Assembly: GCA_028291265.1 (NCBI GenBank) | Contig: JAQGIK010000176.1 | Location: forward strand, 1 to 64,000 | DNA: 64,000 bases | Direction of reading: 5' to 3' | Origin: Caulobacter sp. | Lineage (GTDB): Bacteria; Pseudomonadota; Alphaproteobacteria; Caulobacterales; Caulobacteraceae | Shown here: positions 35,890 through 43,558 of the stretch, in pieces | Numbering within the stretch: position 1 is the first letter of the stretch | Layout: every line of letters begins with the position of its first letter | Notes under the pieces: generated by a model | The model's database searches: none | What the model was told of the DNA's origin: nothing | What the model saw: only the letters and a program-made list of their open reading frames with translations | Position numbers and translations under genes: made by a program

Positions 35890-36974
35890 GCCTTTCGACC
35901 GCCCTCCGCACCGGCGACCTCGCCGAACTGCCGTCGCGCCGCGACGAGGACTGGCGCTGGACCGACCTGCGCGGCCTGATCCGCAAGATTCCGCCGGCCT
36001 ACGTCTATGAAGGTACCGGACTAGCCCCGGAGATCATGGTCGAGGGCCAGGCCGGCCAGATCGACTTCTATCGGTCTCCGTTCAACGCCAATCGGACGGT
36101 ACGGGTCAGCAACGGCATGGTGGCGGGCCTTGGTCTCAAAGAGCCCGGGCCGCTTGTTTTTGACCGGCATGATCCCGTCATCGCTCTGGATGTGACCAAC
36201 GCCGGTGGCGGCTTCAGCGTCCATAATCGGCTGACGGTCCGGGTTCCTCATGGTTTGTCGGCCGTCCTGCTCGAGAGCCACGCGGGTAATGGCGATCACG
36301 TCGTCAGCTTCGATCTCGACATCGACCTTGAAGAAGGCGCGTCTCTGGAGCGGATCGTGCTGGTTTCGGATCATGCCGAAGCCATCGTGGTACGGCAGTC
36401 CAGCGTGACACTGGCGGCGACAGCATCCTACGCTCAGACCGTCCTGACCACCGGCGCACGCCGCCAGCGGCTGGAAACCCGTATCGCCCATCCCGGCGCG
36501 CAGGCCAGCGTCCGGCTCGACGGCGCCTATCTGCTGGAAGCCCAGCGCCACGCCGACCTGACCACCGTCGTCACCCACGGCGGCGTCGACGGGACCACGG
36601 CCCAGCTGACCAAGGGCGTCGTCCGCGACCAGGCGCGCGGCGTCTTCCAGGGCCGCATCGTCGTCGAACGGGGCGCAGACCGCACCGACGCCCGCATGCG
36701 CCACCAAGCGCTGATCCTCTCCGAAAAGGCCGAGATCGACGCCAAGCCCGAGCTGCTGATCTTCGCCGACGACGTTCAGTGCGCCCACGGCAACACGGTC
36801 GGGGCTCTGGACGAGGACGCCATCTTCTACGCCATGCAGCGCGGCCTTCCCTCCGACCGGGCGCGGGCCATGCTGACCGCCGCCTTCGTCGGCGAGGTCA
36901 TCGACCGGATCGAGCACGAGGGCGCCCGCGCCGTTGCCCTGGCCTGGGCTCAGCAGCAGCTGGGTGAGCTTTGA
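35886..36974 (+). CDS. sufD: Fe-S cluster assembly protein SufD
   Basis: This 362-residue SufB paralogue has DEDWRWTDLRGLIRK, VERGADRTDARMRHQALILS and the C-terminal FADDVQCAHGNTVGALDEDA, then [11 protein letters not shown]. The GTG start overlaps sufC. A stretch at about 36000-36450 has visibly lower GC and different third-position use than the rest of the gene. Its stop shares a base with sufS. Confidence 0.94.
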   Translation: MSLSTALRTGDLAELPSRRDEDWRWTDLRGLIRKIPPAYVYEGTGLAPEIMVEGQAGQIDFYRSPFNANRTVRVSNGMVAGLGLKEPGPLVFDRHDPVIALDVTNAGGGFSVHNRLTVRVPHGLSAVLLESHAGNGDHVVSFDLDIDLEEGASLERIVLVSDHAEAIVVRQSSVTLAATASYAQTVLTTGARRQRLETRIAHPGAQASVRLDGAYLLEAQRHADLTTVVTHGGVDGTTAQLTKGVVRDQARGVFQGRIVVERGADRTDARMRHQALILSEKAEIDAKPELLIFADDVQCAHGNTVGALDEDAIFYAMQRGLPSDRARAMLTAAFVGEVIDRIEHEGARAVALAWAQQQLGEL

Positions 36975-38188
36975 TGGCTTTCGATGCTGAAGCCGCCCGC
37001 GCCCAGTTTCCGATCCTGTCGCGGACGGTGAACGGCAGGCCGCTGGTCTATCTCGACAATGCCGCCAGCGCCCAGAAGCCGCGCGCCGTGATCGACGCCA
37101 TGACCGCAGTGATGGAAGGCAGCTACGCCAACGTTCACCGCGGCCTTCACACCCTCTCCAACGAAGCCACCGATGCCTATGAAAAGGCTCGCAAATCGGT
37201 GGCCCGCTTCCTGAACGCCGGCGAAGGCGAGATCGTCTTCACCAAGGGCGGCACCGAGGCCATCAACCTGGTGGCCAACACGTTCGGCCAGTCGCTGGGG
37301 GAGGGGGACGAGATCCTCGTCACCCAGATGGAGCACCACTCCAACATCGTCCCCTGGCACCTGCTGCGCGAGCGCCAGGGCGTGGTGCTGCGGTTCGCGC
37401 CGGTGACCGAGAGCGGCGAACTGGACATGGCCGCGACGCTGAAGCTGATCGGCCCGCGCACCAAGTTGGTCGCCGTCACCCACATGTCCAATGTCCTGGG
37501 CACCATCAATCCGGTGAAGGCCATCACCGACGCGGCCCACGCCGCCGGCGCCCTGGTGCTGATCGACGGCTGCCAGGGCGCGGTCCATACCATCGTCGAT
37601 GTGAAGGCGCTGAATTGCGACTTCTACGTCGCCACCGGCCACAAGCTCTACGGCCCGACCGGCATCGGCATCCTCTACGGCAAGGCCGAGCGCCTGGCCG
37701 CCCTGCCGCCCTACCAGGGCGGCGGCGAGATGATCGGTACGGTCACGGAAGAGGCAATTAGTTACGCCGAGCCCCCCATGCGGTTCGAGGCCGGCACGCC
37801 GCCGATCATCGAGGCCATCGGCCTGGGCGCCGCCGTGGACTGGATGATGGCGTTCGACCGCCTGGCCGTCGCCCGCCACGAACGCGCCCTCTACGATCGG
37901 GTCCTCGAACGGCTCGACGGGGCCAACTGGCTGCGCATCCTCGGCACGGCGCCGGACAAGGGCGCCATCCTGTCCTTCACCGTCGAGGGCGCCCACGCCC
38001 ACGACATCGCCCAGATTCTCGACAAGCAGGGGGTGGCGGTGCGCGCCGGCACTCACTGCGCCGAGCCCTTGATGGCCCGGTTCGGAGTCACCGCGAGCGC
38101 GCGGGCCTCTTTCGCCCTATATAACACCCTGGACGAGGCCGATGCGTTCGCCGACGCGCTGGTCAAAGCCCGCAGCTTCTTTGCCTGA
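36974..38188 (+). CDS. sufS: Cysteine desulfurase SufS, group II
   Basis: This 404-residue PLP enzyme has LVYLDNAASAQKPRAVIDAM, PLP Lys224 in TGHKLYGPTGIGILYG, and catalytic Cys362 in RAGTHCAEPLM, the short-loop group II pattern. It normally hands sulfur to SufE or SufU, neither of which is encoded here. The ATG at 36974 overlaps the sufD TGA. Confidence 0.96.
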   Translation: MAFDAEAARAQFPILSRTVNGRPLVYLDNAASAQKPRAVIDAMTAVMEGSYANVHRGLHTLSNEATDAYEKARKSVARFLNAGEGEIVFTKGGTEAINLVANTFGQSLGEGDEILVTQMEHHSNIVPWHLLRERQGVVLRFAPVTESGELDMAATLKLIGPRTKLVAVTHMSNVLGTINPVKAITDAAHAAGALVLIDGCQGAVHTIVDVKALNCDFYVATGHKLYGPTGIGILYGKAERLAALPPYQGGGEMIGTVTEEAISYAEPPMRFEAGTPPIIEAIGLGAAVDWMMAFDRLAVARHERALYDRVLERLDGANWLRILGTAPDKGAILSFTVEGAHAHDIAQILDKQGVAVRAGTHCAEPLMARFGVTASARASFALYNTLDEADAFADALVKARSFFA

Positions 38189-38194
38189 GAGATC

Positions 38195-38539
38195 ATGACC
38201 GATATCGCCACCACGCCGCTGACCCAGAAAGAACTGGACGTGCTGACCGACAAGCTGGTCGAGCAGCTGAAGACGGTGTTCGACCCGGAGATCCCGGTCG
38301 ACATCTACGAGCTGGGCCTGATCTACAAGGTCGACGTCTCGGACGATAAACACGTGGCCATCGACATGACCCTGACCGCTCCCGGCTGCCCGGTGGCCGG
38401 CGAGATGCCCGGCTGGGTCGAGGACGCCATCATGGAACTGCCGGACATCAAGTCCTGCGTCGTCGAGCTGGTCTTCGATCCGCCGTGGGACCCGTCCCGC
38501 ATGTCGGACGAGGCCAAGCTCCAGTTGAACATGTTCTGA
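38195..38539 (+). CDS. sufT: SUF system protein SufT (DUF59/MIP18 family)
   Basis: This 114-residue MIP18-fold protein has TVFDPEIPVDIYELGLIYKV, MTLTAPGCPVAGEMP with the conserved Cys, and LVFDPPWDPSRMSDEAK. It is linked to cluster maturation and carrier function. It lies 6 bases after sufS and 3 bases before the A-type carrier. Confidence 0.94.
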   Translation: MTDIATTPLTQKELDVLTDKLVEQLKTVFDPEIPVDIYELGLIYKVDVSDDKHVAIDMTLTAPGCPVAGEMPGWVEDAIMELPDIKSCVVELVFDPPWDPSRMSDEAKLQLNMF

Positions 38540-38542
38540 CCC

Positions 38543-38932
38543 ATGGAAACCATCGCCACCCCCCGCGCCCGTCGCCCCCGCCCGAAAGTCGTCACCCTCA
38601 GTGACAGCGCGGCGGTGCGGGTGAAGGAAATCATGGCCAAGGCCGAGAAGCCCTACGCGGGCCTGCGCGTCGGCGTGAAGAACGGCGGCTGCGCGGGGCA
38701 GGAGTACGTGCTCGAGTACGCCGAGACCGCCGGTCCGCTGGACGAGGTGGTCGAGGACAAGGACGTGACCATCCTGATCGACCCCAAGGCGGTGCTGTTC
38801 CTGATCGGCACCACCATCGACTACGAGGTCAGCCGCCTGTCCTCGAAGTTCGTCTTCCGCAATCCGAACGAGACCGACGCCTGCGGCTGCGGGGAGAGCG
38901 TGACGATCATCCCGGCGGCGGCGGAAGAGTAA
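38543..38932 (+). CDS. sufA: A-type Fe-S carrier (SufA/IscA family)
   Basis: This 129-residue HesB-like protein has LRVGVKNGGCAGQEYVLEYA and the C-terminal CGCGES, giving the three conserved Cys residues for cluster or iron binding. A basic Pro-rich N-terminal extension of about 15 residues precedes the core. It is the last gene of the operon. ErpA or IscA naming cannot be excluded; context favours SufA. Confidence 0.9.
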   Translation: METIATPRARRPRPKVVTLSDSAAVRVKEIMAKAEKPYAGLRVGVKNGGCAGQEYVLEYAETAGPLDEVVEDKDVTILIDPKAVLFLIGTTIDYEVSRLSSKFVFRNPNETDACGCGESVTIIPAAAEE

Positions 38933-39074
38933 AGTCAGCCGACGGCCACCCAGACTTGGCGGCCGCTATCGAATCCTCCAACCCCTCATCGACCCTGCGG
39001 GCGATCTGCACCCGGTAGGCGAGACTTGGGTTATCCTCAAAGGCGCTTTCACCGCTCAAGTCGAGGATCCGGCT

Positions 39075-39452
39075 TTGACCGCAACCCGCCTAAGCCGACG
39101 CCGCATCAGTCTTCTGGTCCTTGCGGCAGCAGTCTTTGCCGTCTCGATCTGGGCCGTCGTGGGCTACCAGGCGTCCCATCGACCTTTTGACCGCGCCGAA
39201 TGGCTGTCAGCCGACGTGGAACAGCGCATCCGCGTTCAGATGGTCGATGACCTGGATCATCGACACCATCTGGTCGGCAAGACCCGCGCGGAAGTCGTGG
39301 CTCTCCTGGGCCCAACGACAGACGAGTTCACCGACTGGGATTTGGTCTGGTATCTCGGTCCCAGCAGCGGATACGGCATCGATCCCGAATGGCTGGTCAT
39401 GCGGCTCGACGATGCGGGCCGGGTCAGAAGCTACAAGGTGATCGCAGGCTAG
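39075..39452 (+). CDS. Membrane-anchored small protein, unknown function
   Basis: This protein of about 125 residues starts at TTG 39075 with GAGGA upstream. One N-terminal membrane helix (ISLLVLAAAVFAVSIWAVVG) is followed by a soluble domain. HHLVGKTRAEVVALLGPTTD and VWYLGPSSGYGIDPEWL recall the SmpA/BamE-type small fold. The composition is lower in GC than in the suf operon. The end overlaps the convergent plsC stop by four bases. The function is unknown. Confidence 0.6.
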   Translation: MTATRLSRRRISLLVLAAAVFAVSIWAVVGYQASHRPFDRAEWLSADVEQRIRVQMVDDLDHRHHLVGKTRAEVVALLGPTTDEFTDWDLVWYLGPSSGYGIDPEWLVMRLDDAGRVRSYKVIAG

Positions 39453-40246
39453 GCCGCGGCGGCCTGCGCCTGCATCTTCTTCACCTCGTCCGGCGTCGGG
39501 ACCAGCACCGACGGTTCCAGCGGCAGGCCGGCCGCCTCGGCGATCAGTTCCTGGCTGCGGCTTTCGACGACATCGCGCAGCTTCTTGAGGAAGGCGTTCT
39601 TGTCGTCGCCGACTTCCATCGGCTCAAGGAACTCGACGGTGCATTGGCCCGGCGTCTTCTTGAAGTCCTGCTGCCGCCAGAACAGCCCCAGGTTCGTCGC
39701 CACCGGCACCACCGGCAGGCCGAAGTCGCGGGCCATGAAGTAGACGCCTGAGCGGTAGCGGAAATGCTCGCCCGGCTTGGCCAGGTTGCCTTCCGGGAAG
39801 ATCAGGATGCGGCGGCCTTCCTTGTTGGCGATGGCGGCGCTTTCGCTCAGCGCCTTGCGCGCTTCCGGCCCGCCGCAGTTGTCGACGACGATGGCCCCCA
39901 GCTTCTTCAGAATGCCGCCGACCAGCGGGAACTTCTCCATATGGTCGCCGGTGACGAAGGTCAGGTTCGGCACGCTGGAATAGAGGACGAAGCCGTCGCC
40001 CCAGCTGTGGTGCTTGGCGGCGACGATGAAGGCGCCCTTGGGCAGCCGCTCCTGGCCCTTCACGGTGACGTCGATGCCGGCGATGGCCCGCATGCCCCAC
40101 ATCATCCGGTGGGTGTAGAGCTTGATCGCGCCCGCCGTCGGCCGGCGGCCGGGCAGGATCGACAGCAGGACCGCGCTCAGGGCGTAGAACACCGTGGCGG
40201 TCCAGTAGTAGCAGGCAAAAAGGATCGAGCGCATGAGCCGGATCAT
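39449..40246 (-). CDS. plsC: 1-acyl-glycerol-3-phosphate acyltransferase
   Basis: This 265-residue protein has an N-terminal membrane segment. The HX4D catalytic motif is HHSWGD at residues 79-84, the FPEGN substrate motif lies near residue 150, and VPVATNLGLFW follows. It transfers an acyl group to lysophosphatidate at the inner membrane. It lies 12 bases downstream of the tetR gene in the same direction, so that regulator probably controls it. Confidence 0.88.
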   Translation of the reverse strand: MIRLMRSILFACYYWTATVFYALSAVLLSILPGRRPTAGAIKLYTHRMMWGMRAIAGIDVTVKGQERLPKGAFIVAAKHHSWGDGFVLYSSVPNLTFVTGDHMEKFPLVGGILKKLGAIVVDNCGGPEARKALSESAAIANKEGRRILIFPEGNLAKPGEHFRYRSGVYFMARDFGLPVVPVATNLGLFWRQQDFKKTPGQCTVEFLEPMEVGDDKNAFLKKLRDVVESRSQELIAEAAGLPLEPSVLVPTPDEVKKMQAQAAAA

Positions 40247-40258
40247 TCCCTAAAAGCG

Positions 40259-40819
40259 TTAGCGGGCGAACAACACAGCCTGGACGGCGGCGGTCATCAG
40301 CGGGGCGTGGGCCGACAGGCTGTCGTCGCCGAGCCGGCCGTAGGCCTTGTTCTGGGCCGTCTGGGTGATCACCCCGATGGCCATGGCGGCCAGCAGGCGC
40401 GGGTCGGCCGGCGGCAGTTCGGCATTGATCATCGCCTGCTTGATGACGTTTTCGGTGACGGTGACCGGGTCGCGGCCATCCTCCTGATAGAGGGGGATGA
40501 AACGGTGGATCTGGGTCAGGTGGAAGGCGAAGGTCAGCCAGTCCTCGTCGGCCACCTGGCAGTAGGCGCGGACGATGGCGGCAGCCTTGTCCCTGATGCC
40601 GACAGCCTCGGCGGCGCTGTCCTCGATCAGCGAGGAGAGGCGGCGGTGGACGGTCATGAACAGGCTGGCGGCCAGCTCGTCCTTGCTGCGGTAGTGGCGA
40701 TAGAGGGCGCCTTCCGACACCCCCGCCTCGGCGGCGATGGCGCGGGTGGTGGCGGCGTCGACGCCTTGCCGGACAAAGACTTCCAGCGCGGCGCGTTCGA
40801 TGCGAGGCTTGGCGGACAT
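40259..40819 (-). CDS. TetR family transcriptional regulator
   Basis: This 186-residue protein has the N-terminal helix-turn-helix IERAALEVFVRQGVDAATTR, then AIAAEAGVSEGALYRHYRSK. A helical ligand domain follows. The ATG at 40819 has GGGGAG upstream; the longer frame to 40870 crosses the operator-like palindromes and is rejected. It precedes plsC and is divergent from a TfoX-like gene, with two palindromes between. A fatty-acyl or lipid ligand is plausible from context only. Confidence 0.88.
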   Translation of the reverse strand: MSAKPRIERAALEVFVRQGVDAATTRAIAAEAGVSEGALYRHYRSKDELAASLFMTVHRRLSSLIEDSAAEAVGIRDKAAAIVRAYCQVADEDWLTFAFHLTQIHRFIPLYQEDGRDPVTVTENVIKQAMINAELPPADPRLLAAMAIGVITQTAQNKAYGRLGDDSLSAHAPLMTAAVQAVLFAR

Positions 40820-40833
40820 GAGCGTCTCCCCTG

Positions 40834-40853
40834 ATGTGAGCATCTGCTCACAT
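40834..40853. promoter_or_regulatory. Palindrome 1, probable TetR operator
   Basis: ATGTGAGC and its complement GCTCACAT flank ATCT. It lies 15 bases upstream of the tetR ATG and shares the GTGAGC half-site with the palindrome at 40871. Confidence 0.7.
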
Positions 40854-40870
40854 GTCGCGAGGAATTGCAA

Positions 40871-40886
40871 GTGAGCAATTACTCAC
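40871..40886. promoter_or_regulatory. Palindrome 2, probable TetR operator
   Basis: GTGAG and CTCAC flank six bases (CAATTA). It is centred 35 bases from palindrome 1 and 15 bases before the TfoX-like ATG, so one regulator could control both directions. Confidence 0.65.
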
Positions 40887-40901
40887 ATTCTGGATTTGTC
40901 G

Positions 40902-41276
40902 ATGGACGCCTATCTGACCGACCTGTTCGAACCGCTCGGTCCCGTGGTCGTGAAACGCATGTTCGGCGGCCAGGGCGTCTGGCTGGACGGGATGATGTTC
41001 GCCCTGGTGTTCGGGGAAACGGTCTATCTGAAGGTCGATGACCAGACGCGCGAGACGTTCCTCGCCGCCGGGTCAGAACCGTTCGTCTATCACCAGCGCA
41101 AGCGCGACCGGCAGGCGGCGCTGCCCTACTTCAGCCTGCCGGACGGGGCGGGGGACGATCCGGCCGAAGCATCGCGTTGGGCCCGCCTGGCGATCGAGGC
41201 GGTGCTGCGCGGCAAGGCGCCGAAAAAAGGTAAAAAGGCCCGGGCCGATATCGGACCCGGGCCTTGGGATGGCTGA
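40902..41276 (+). CDS. TfoX/Sxy N-terminal domain protein
   Basis: This 124-residue protein has LFEPLGPVVVKRMFGGQGVW, then LDGMMFALVFGETVYLKVDD and FVYHQRKRDRQAALPYFSLP, the TfoX-N pattern. A Lys-rich tail follows. TfoX/Sxy is a competence activator in gammaproteobacteria; single-domain relatives elsewhere have no proven role. A TTG at 40896 is an alternative start. It is divergent from tetR. Confidence 0.83.
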   Translation: MDAYLTDLFEPLGPVVVKRMFGGQGVWLDGMMFALVFGETVYLKVDDQTRETFLAAGSEPFVYHQRKRDRQAALPYFSLPDGAGDDPAEASRWARLAIEAVLRGKAPKKGKKARADIGPGPWDG

Positions 41277-41287
41277 AGCAGATTGCG

Positions 41288-41393
41288 TCCTTCGACACGC
41301 CCGCTACGCGGGCTGCTCAGGATGACTAACGGGGTAGCATTCCACCAAAGTTAGTCATGCTGAGCAGCGGCCCGCAGGGACGCGTGTCGAAGC
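41288..41393. repeat. Inverted pair of palindromic repeats
   Basis: A left unit (41288-41330, starting TCCTTCGACACG and ending GATGACTAAC) and an inverted right unit (41350-41393) flank a 19-base spacer. They form a long hairpin between convergent genes. It may also act as a terminator, though no T-run is present. Confidence 0.7.
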
Positions 41394-41399
41394 AGGCAC

Positions 41400-42203
41400 T
41401 TACGCGCCCTTGAAAGCCGCCGGACGCTTCTGCAGGAAGGCGCTGACGCCCTCGACGAAGTCGTCGGTCTTGCCGGCCACCTTCTGGGCGCGGCGTTCGG
41501 CCTGCAGCTGTTCGCCCCAGCTGTTGTCCTGGCTGTCCCAGATCAGCTGGCGGATAAGGCCGAGCGAGGCCGGGCCGTTGGCCAGGTCCTTGGCCACGGC
41601 GATGGCGGCGTCGCGCAGCTCGGCGTCGGCGACGACGCGGTTGCACAGGCCCCATTCCAGCGCCTTGGCGGCCCCGATCTTGTCGCCCATCAGGGCCATT
41701 TCCATGGCCCGGGCCCGGCCGATCATGCGCGGCAGCAGGTAGGTCGAGCCACCGTCCGGCACCAGGCCGATGCGGCGGAAGGCCTGCAGGAAGTAGCCGC
41801 TCTCGCCGACCAGGATGTAGTCGCCCAGCAGGCCGAACGAGCAGCCGATGCCGGCGGCGGCTCCGTTGACGGCGGTGACCACCGGGACGGGGCAGTTTTT
41901 GATCAGGGTGACCAGCGGGTTGTAGATGCTGTCCAGCGCATTGCCGGCGTCGGGCTTGCCGTCGACGTCCAGCTCACGGCCCGCGGCGCCGCCGCCCGAC
42001 AGGTTGGCGCCCGAGCAGAAGCCGCGGCCCTCGCCGGTCAGCACGACGGCGCGGGCCTTGATCTGGCCGCCGGCGATGCTCCGGAACGCGTGGGCCAGTT
42101 CGCTGGCCAGGTCGAGGCCGGCGGCGTTCATCGAGCCGGGGTCGTTCATGATCACCACGGCGACGCCGTCGACCAGATCGACCTTGATTTTCGTGTAGTC
42201 CAT
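41400..42203 (-). CDS. Enoyl-CoA hydratase/isomerase family protein
   Basis: This 267-residue crotonase-fold protein has the oxyanion-hole regions LTGEGRGFCSGANLSGGGAA and AVNGAAAGIGCSFGLLGDYI, and VPDGGSTYLLPRMIGRARAM with the helix that carries an acidic residue in hydratases. It ends with FLQKRPAAFKG, typical of hydratases. It likely acts on an acyl-CoA in beta-oxidation or a related path. The ATG at 42203 follows GGGAGG. Confidence 0.88.
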   Translation of the reverse strand: MDYTKIKVDLVDGVAVVIMNDPGSMNAAGLDLASELAHAFRSIAGGQIKARAVVLTGEGRGFCSGANLSGGGAAGRELDVDGKPDAGNALDSIYNPLVTLIKNCPVPVVTAVNGAAAGIGCSFGLLGDYILVGESGYFLQAFRRIGLVPDGGSTYLLPRMIGRARAMEMALMGDKIGAAKALEWGLCNRVVADAELRDAAIAVAKDLANGPASLGLIRQLIWDSQDNSWGEQLQAERRAQKVAGKTDDFVEGVSAFLQKRPAAFKGA

Positions 42204-42277
42204 GACGGACCTCCCTCTCATGCTTTGAAGGGAGGATGGCGGTCATAACCCGGCGGAACGCCAGCCCTTTTTTGCTT

Positions 42278-42302
42278 CCTTCTCCCGCTTGTCGGGAGAA
42301 GG
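42278..42302. repeat. Short palindromic repeat (half unit)
   Basis: CCTTCTCCCG and its complement flank CTTGT. The same hairpin is part of the longer units at 53221-53272 and 53816-53868. Confidence 0.6.
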
Positions 42303-42308
42303 GACGTT

Positions 42309-43367
42309 CTACGCGGCGACCGAGGTCACCTTTTCGCCGTTGGTCACGCGGTTACGGCCGGCGCGCTTGGAGATGTAGAGGGCGGCGTCGGCGCGATCCA
42401 TGGTGCAGACGCCGGTCTCGCCGGCCTTCCGCGTCGCCAGGCCGGCCGACAGGGTCACCGTGCCCAAGTCCTCGTTGGTCGAGCGGCGCTTGAGCATGCG
42501 CGAGGCGACCTCTTCGCGGATTTCTTCCAGGCAGGCCTCGACCGTCGCGGCGTCCTCGCCCGGGAAGATCATGGCGAACTCCTCGCCGCCGTAGCGGGCG
42601 GCGAAGCGCGGGGTGGCGCCGACCCGGCCGATGACGCTGGCCACGAAGCGGATGACCTGGTCGCCGGTCTGGTGGCCCCAGGTGTCGTTGAAGTTTTTGA
42701 AATGGTCGATGTCCAGCACCGCCAGGGTGACGTCGGCCCCCTGTTCGTCGGCGTCGGCGCAGGCGCGGGCCAGCTCGTCGTCGAAGGCCTTGCGGTTGGC
42801 CAGGTTGGTCAGGCCGTCGGTGGTGGCGTCGCGGCGCACCTGCTCCAGGTGTTCGCGCAGGCGGGCGACCTCGGTGGTCGAGTCCGACAGCTTCTGCTCG
42901 AGGGTGTCATTCTGCTTCTGGACGCGCTCGGTGGCGCTGGCCAGGGTCTCGACCATCTTCTTGATGGCGCTGGCGTCGGTCGCCGCACCGAGGCCTTCGC
43001 TGGCCGTGGTCAGGGTTTCGCCGTAGGCGGCCGTGGATTTCTGGGCGGTCTGGATGGCCTTGGCGACCGAAGCCAGTTCCTTGGTCAGCTGGTCCCCGGC
43101 GTCGCGGATCTGTTCGTTGAGCTTGGCCTTGGCCAGGTAGGCGGCGGCCAGTTCCTCGCTGACCGCCTCGGTCATCGGTTCGCCGGCGCTGATCAGCCGG
43201 GTCAGTTCCTTGGCCAGCGCGCCCTCGGGATCGGCGACGTAGTGCGACCAGAGCTCGAAGTTGAGCGGCGTCGGCCAGATGTTGTGGCGTTCCATCATGT
43301 CGATGGCCTTGCGGGTGATCTTGTAGGCCTGGGGCCCCCGCAGGGTCTGTTCAAAATCGCCGGGCAT
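42309..43367 (-). CDS. GGDEF diguanylate cyclase with N-terminal coiled coil
   Basis: This 352-residue protein has no signal peptide or membrane segment. Residues about 70-180 are long helices with coiled-coil character (VQKQNDTLEQKLSDSTTEVA). The GGDEF domain runs from DATTDGLTNLANRKAFDDEL to the end, with active-site GGEEF at residues 260-264. The RxxD inhibitory site expected just upstream is absent (residues A-T-P-R there). The layout resembles the cytoplasmic cyclase DgcB of Caulobacter. The ATG at 43367 was chosen. It makes cyclic di-GMP. Confidence 0.88.
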   Translation of the reverse strand: MPGDFEQTLRGPQAYKITRKAIDMMERHNIWPTPLNFELWSHYVADPEGALAKELTRLISAGEPMTEAVSEELAAAYLAKAKLNEQIRDAGDQLTKELASVAKAIQTAQKSTAAYGETLTTASEGLGAATDASAIKKMVETLASATERVQKQNDTLEQKLSDSTTEVARLREHLEQVRRDATTDGLTNLANRKAFDDELARACADADEQGADVTLAVLDIDHFKNFNDTWGHQTGDQVIRFVASVIGRVGATPRFAARYGGEEFAMIFPGEDAATVEACLEEIREEVASRMLKRRSTNEDLGTVTLSAGLATRKAGETGVCTMDRADAALYISKRAGRNRVTNGEKVTSVAA

Positions 43368-43558
43368 CGTCTCGTCTTCCCCCGAAACGCAGCCGTTTTC
43401 TGCGGATGCGCGTGTTTCAGTGAAACTGACACTAGTGGGTAACGCCAAACGTCAGGTTAAAACCGGGAACGCTTGTGCGCTTGCCGTCACAGCGTTCGGC
43501 GGCCATTCTGATCAGCGATCACCTGAGCCGGAGCAACCGGCCGCCTGGGAGGGACACC

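Noticed and set aside
42278-42302. A terminator for the GGDEF gene
   Set aside because: The hairpin is good, but no T-run follows on the minus strand, and the same hairpin occurs in the repeat units at 53 kb. It was called a repeat instead.
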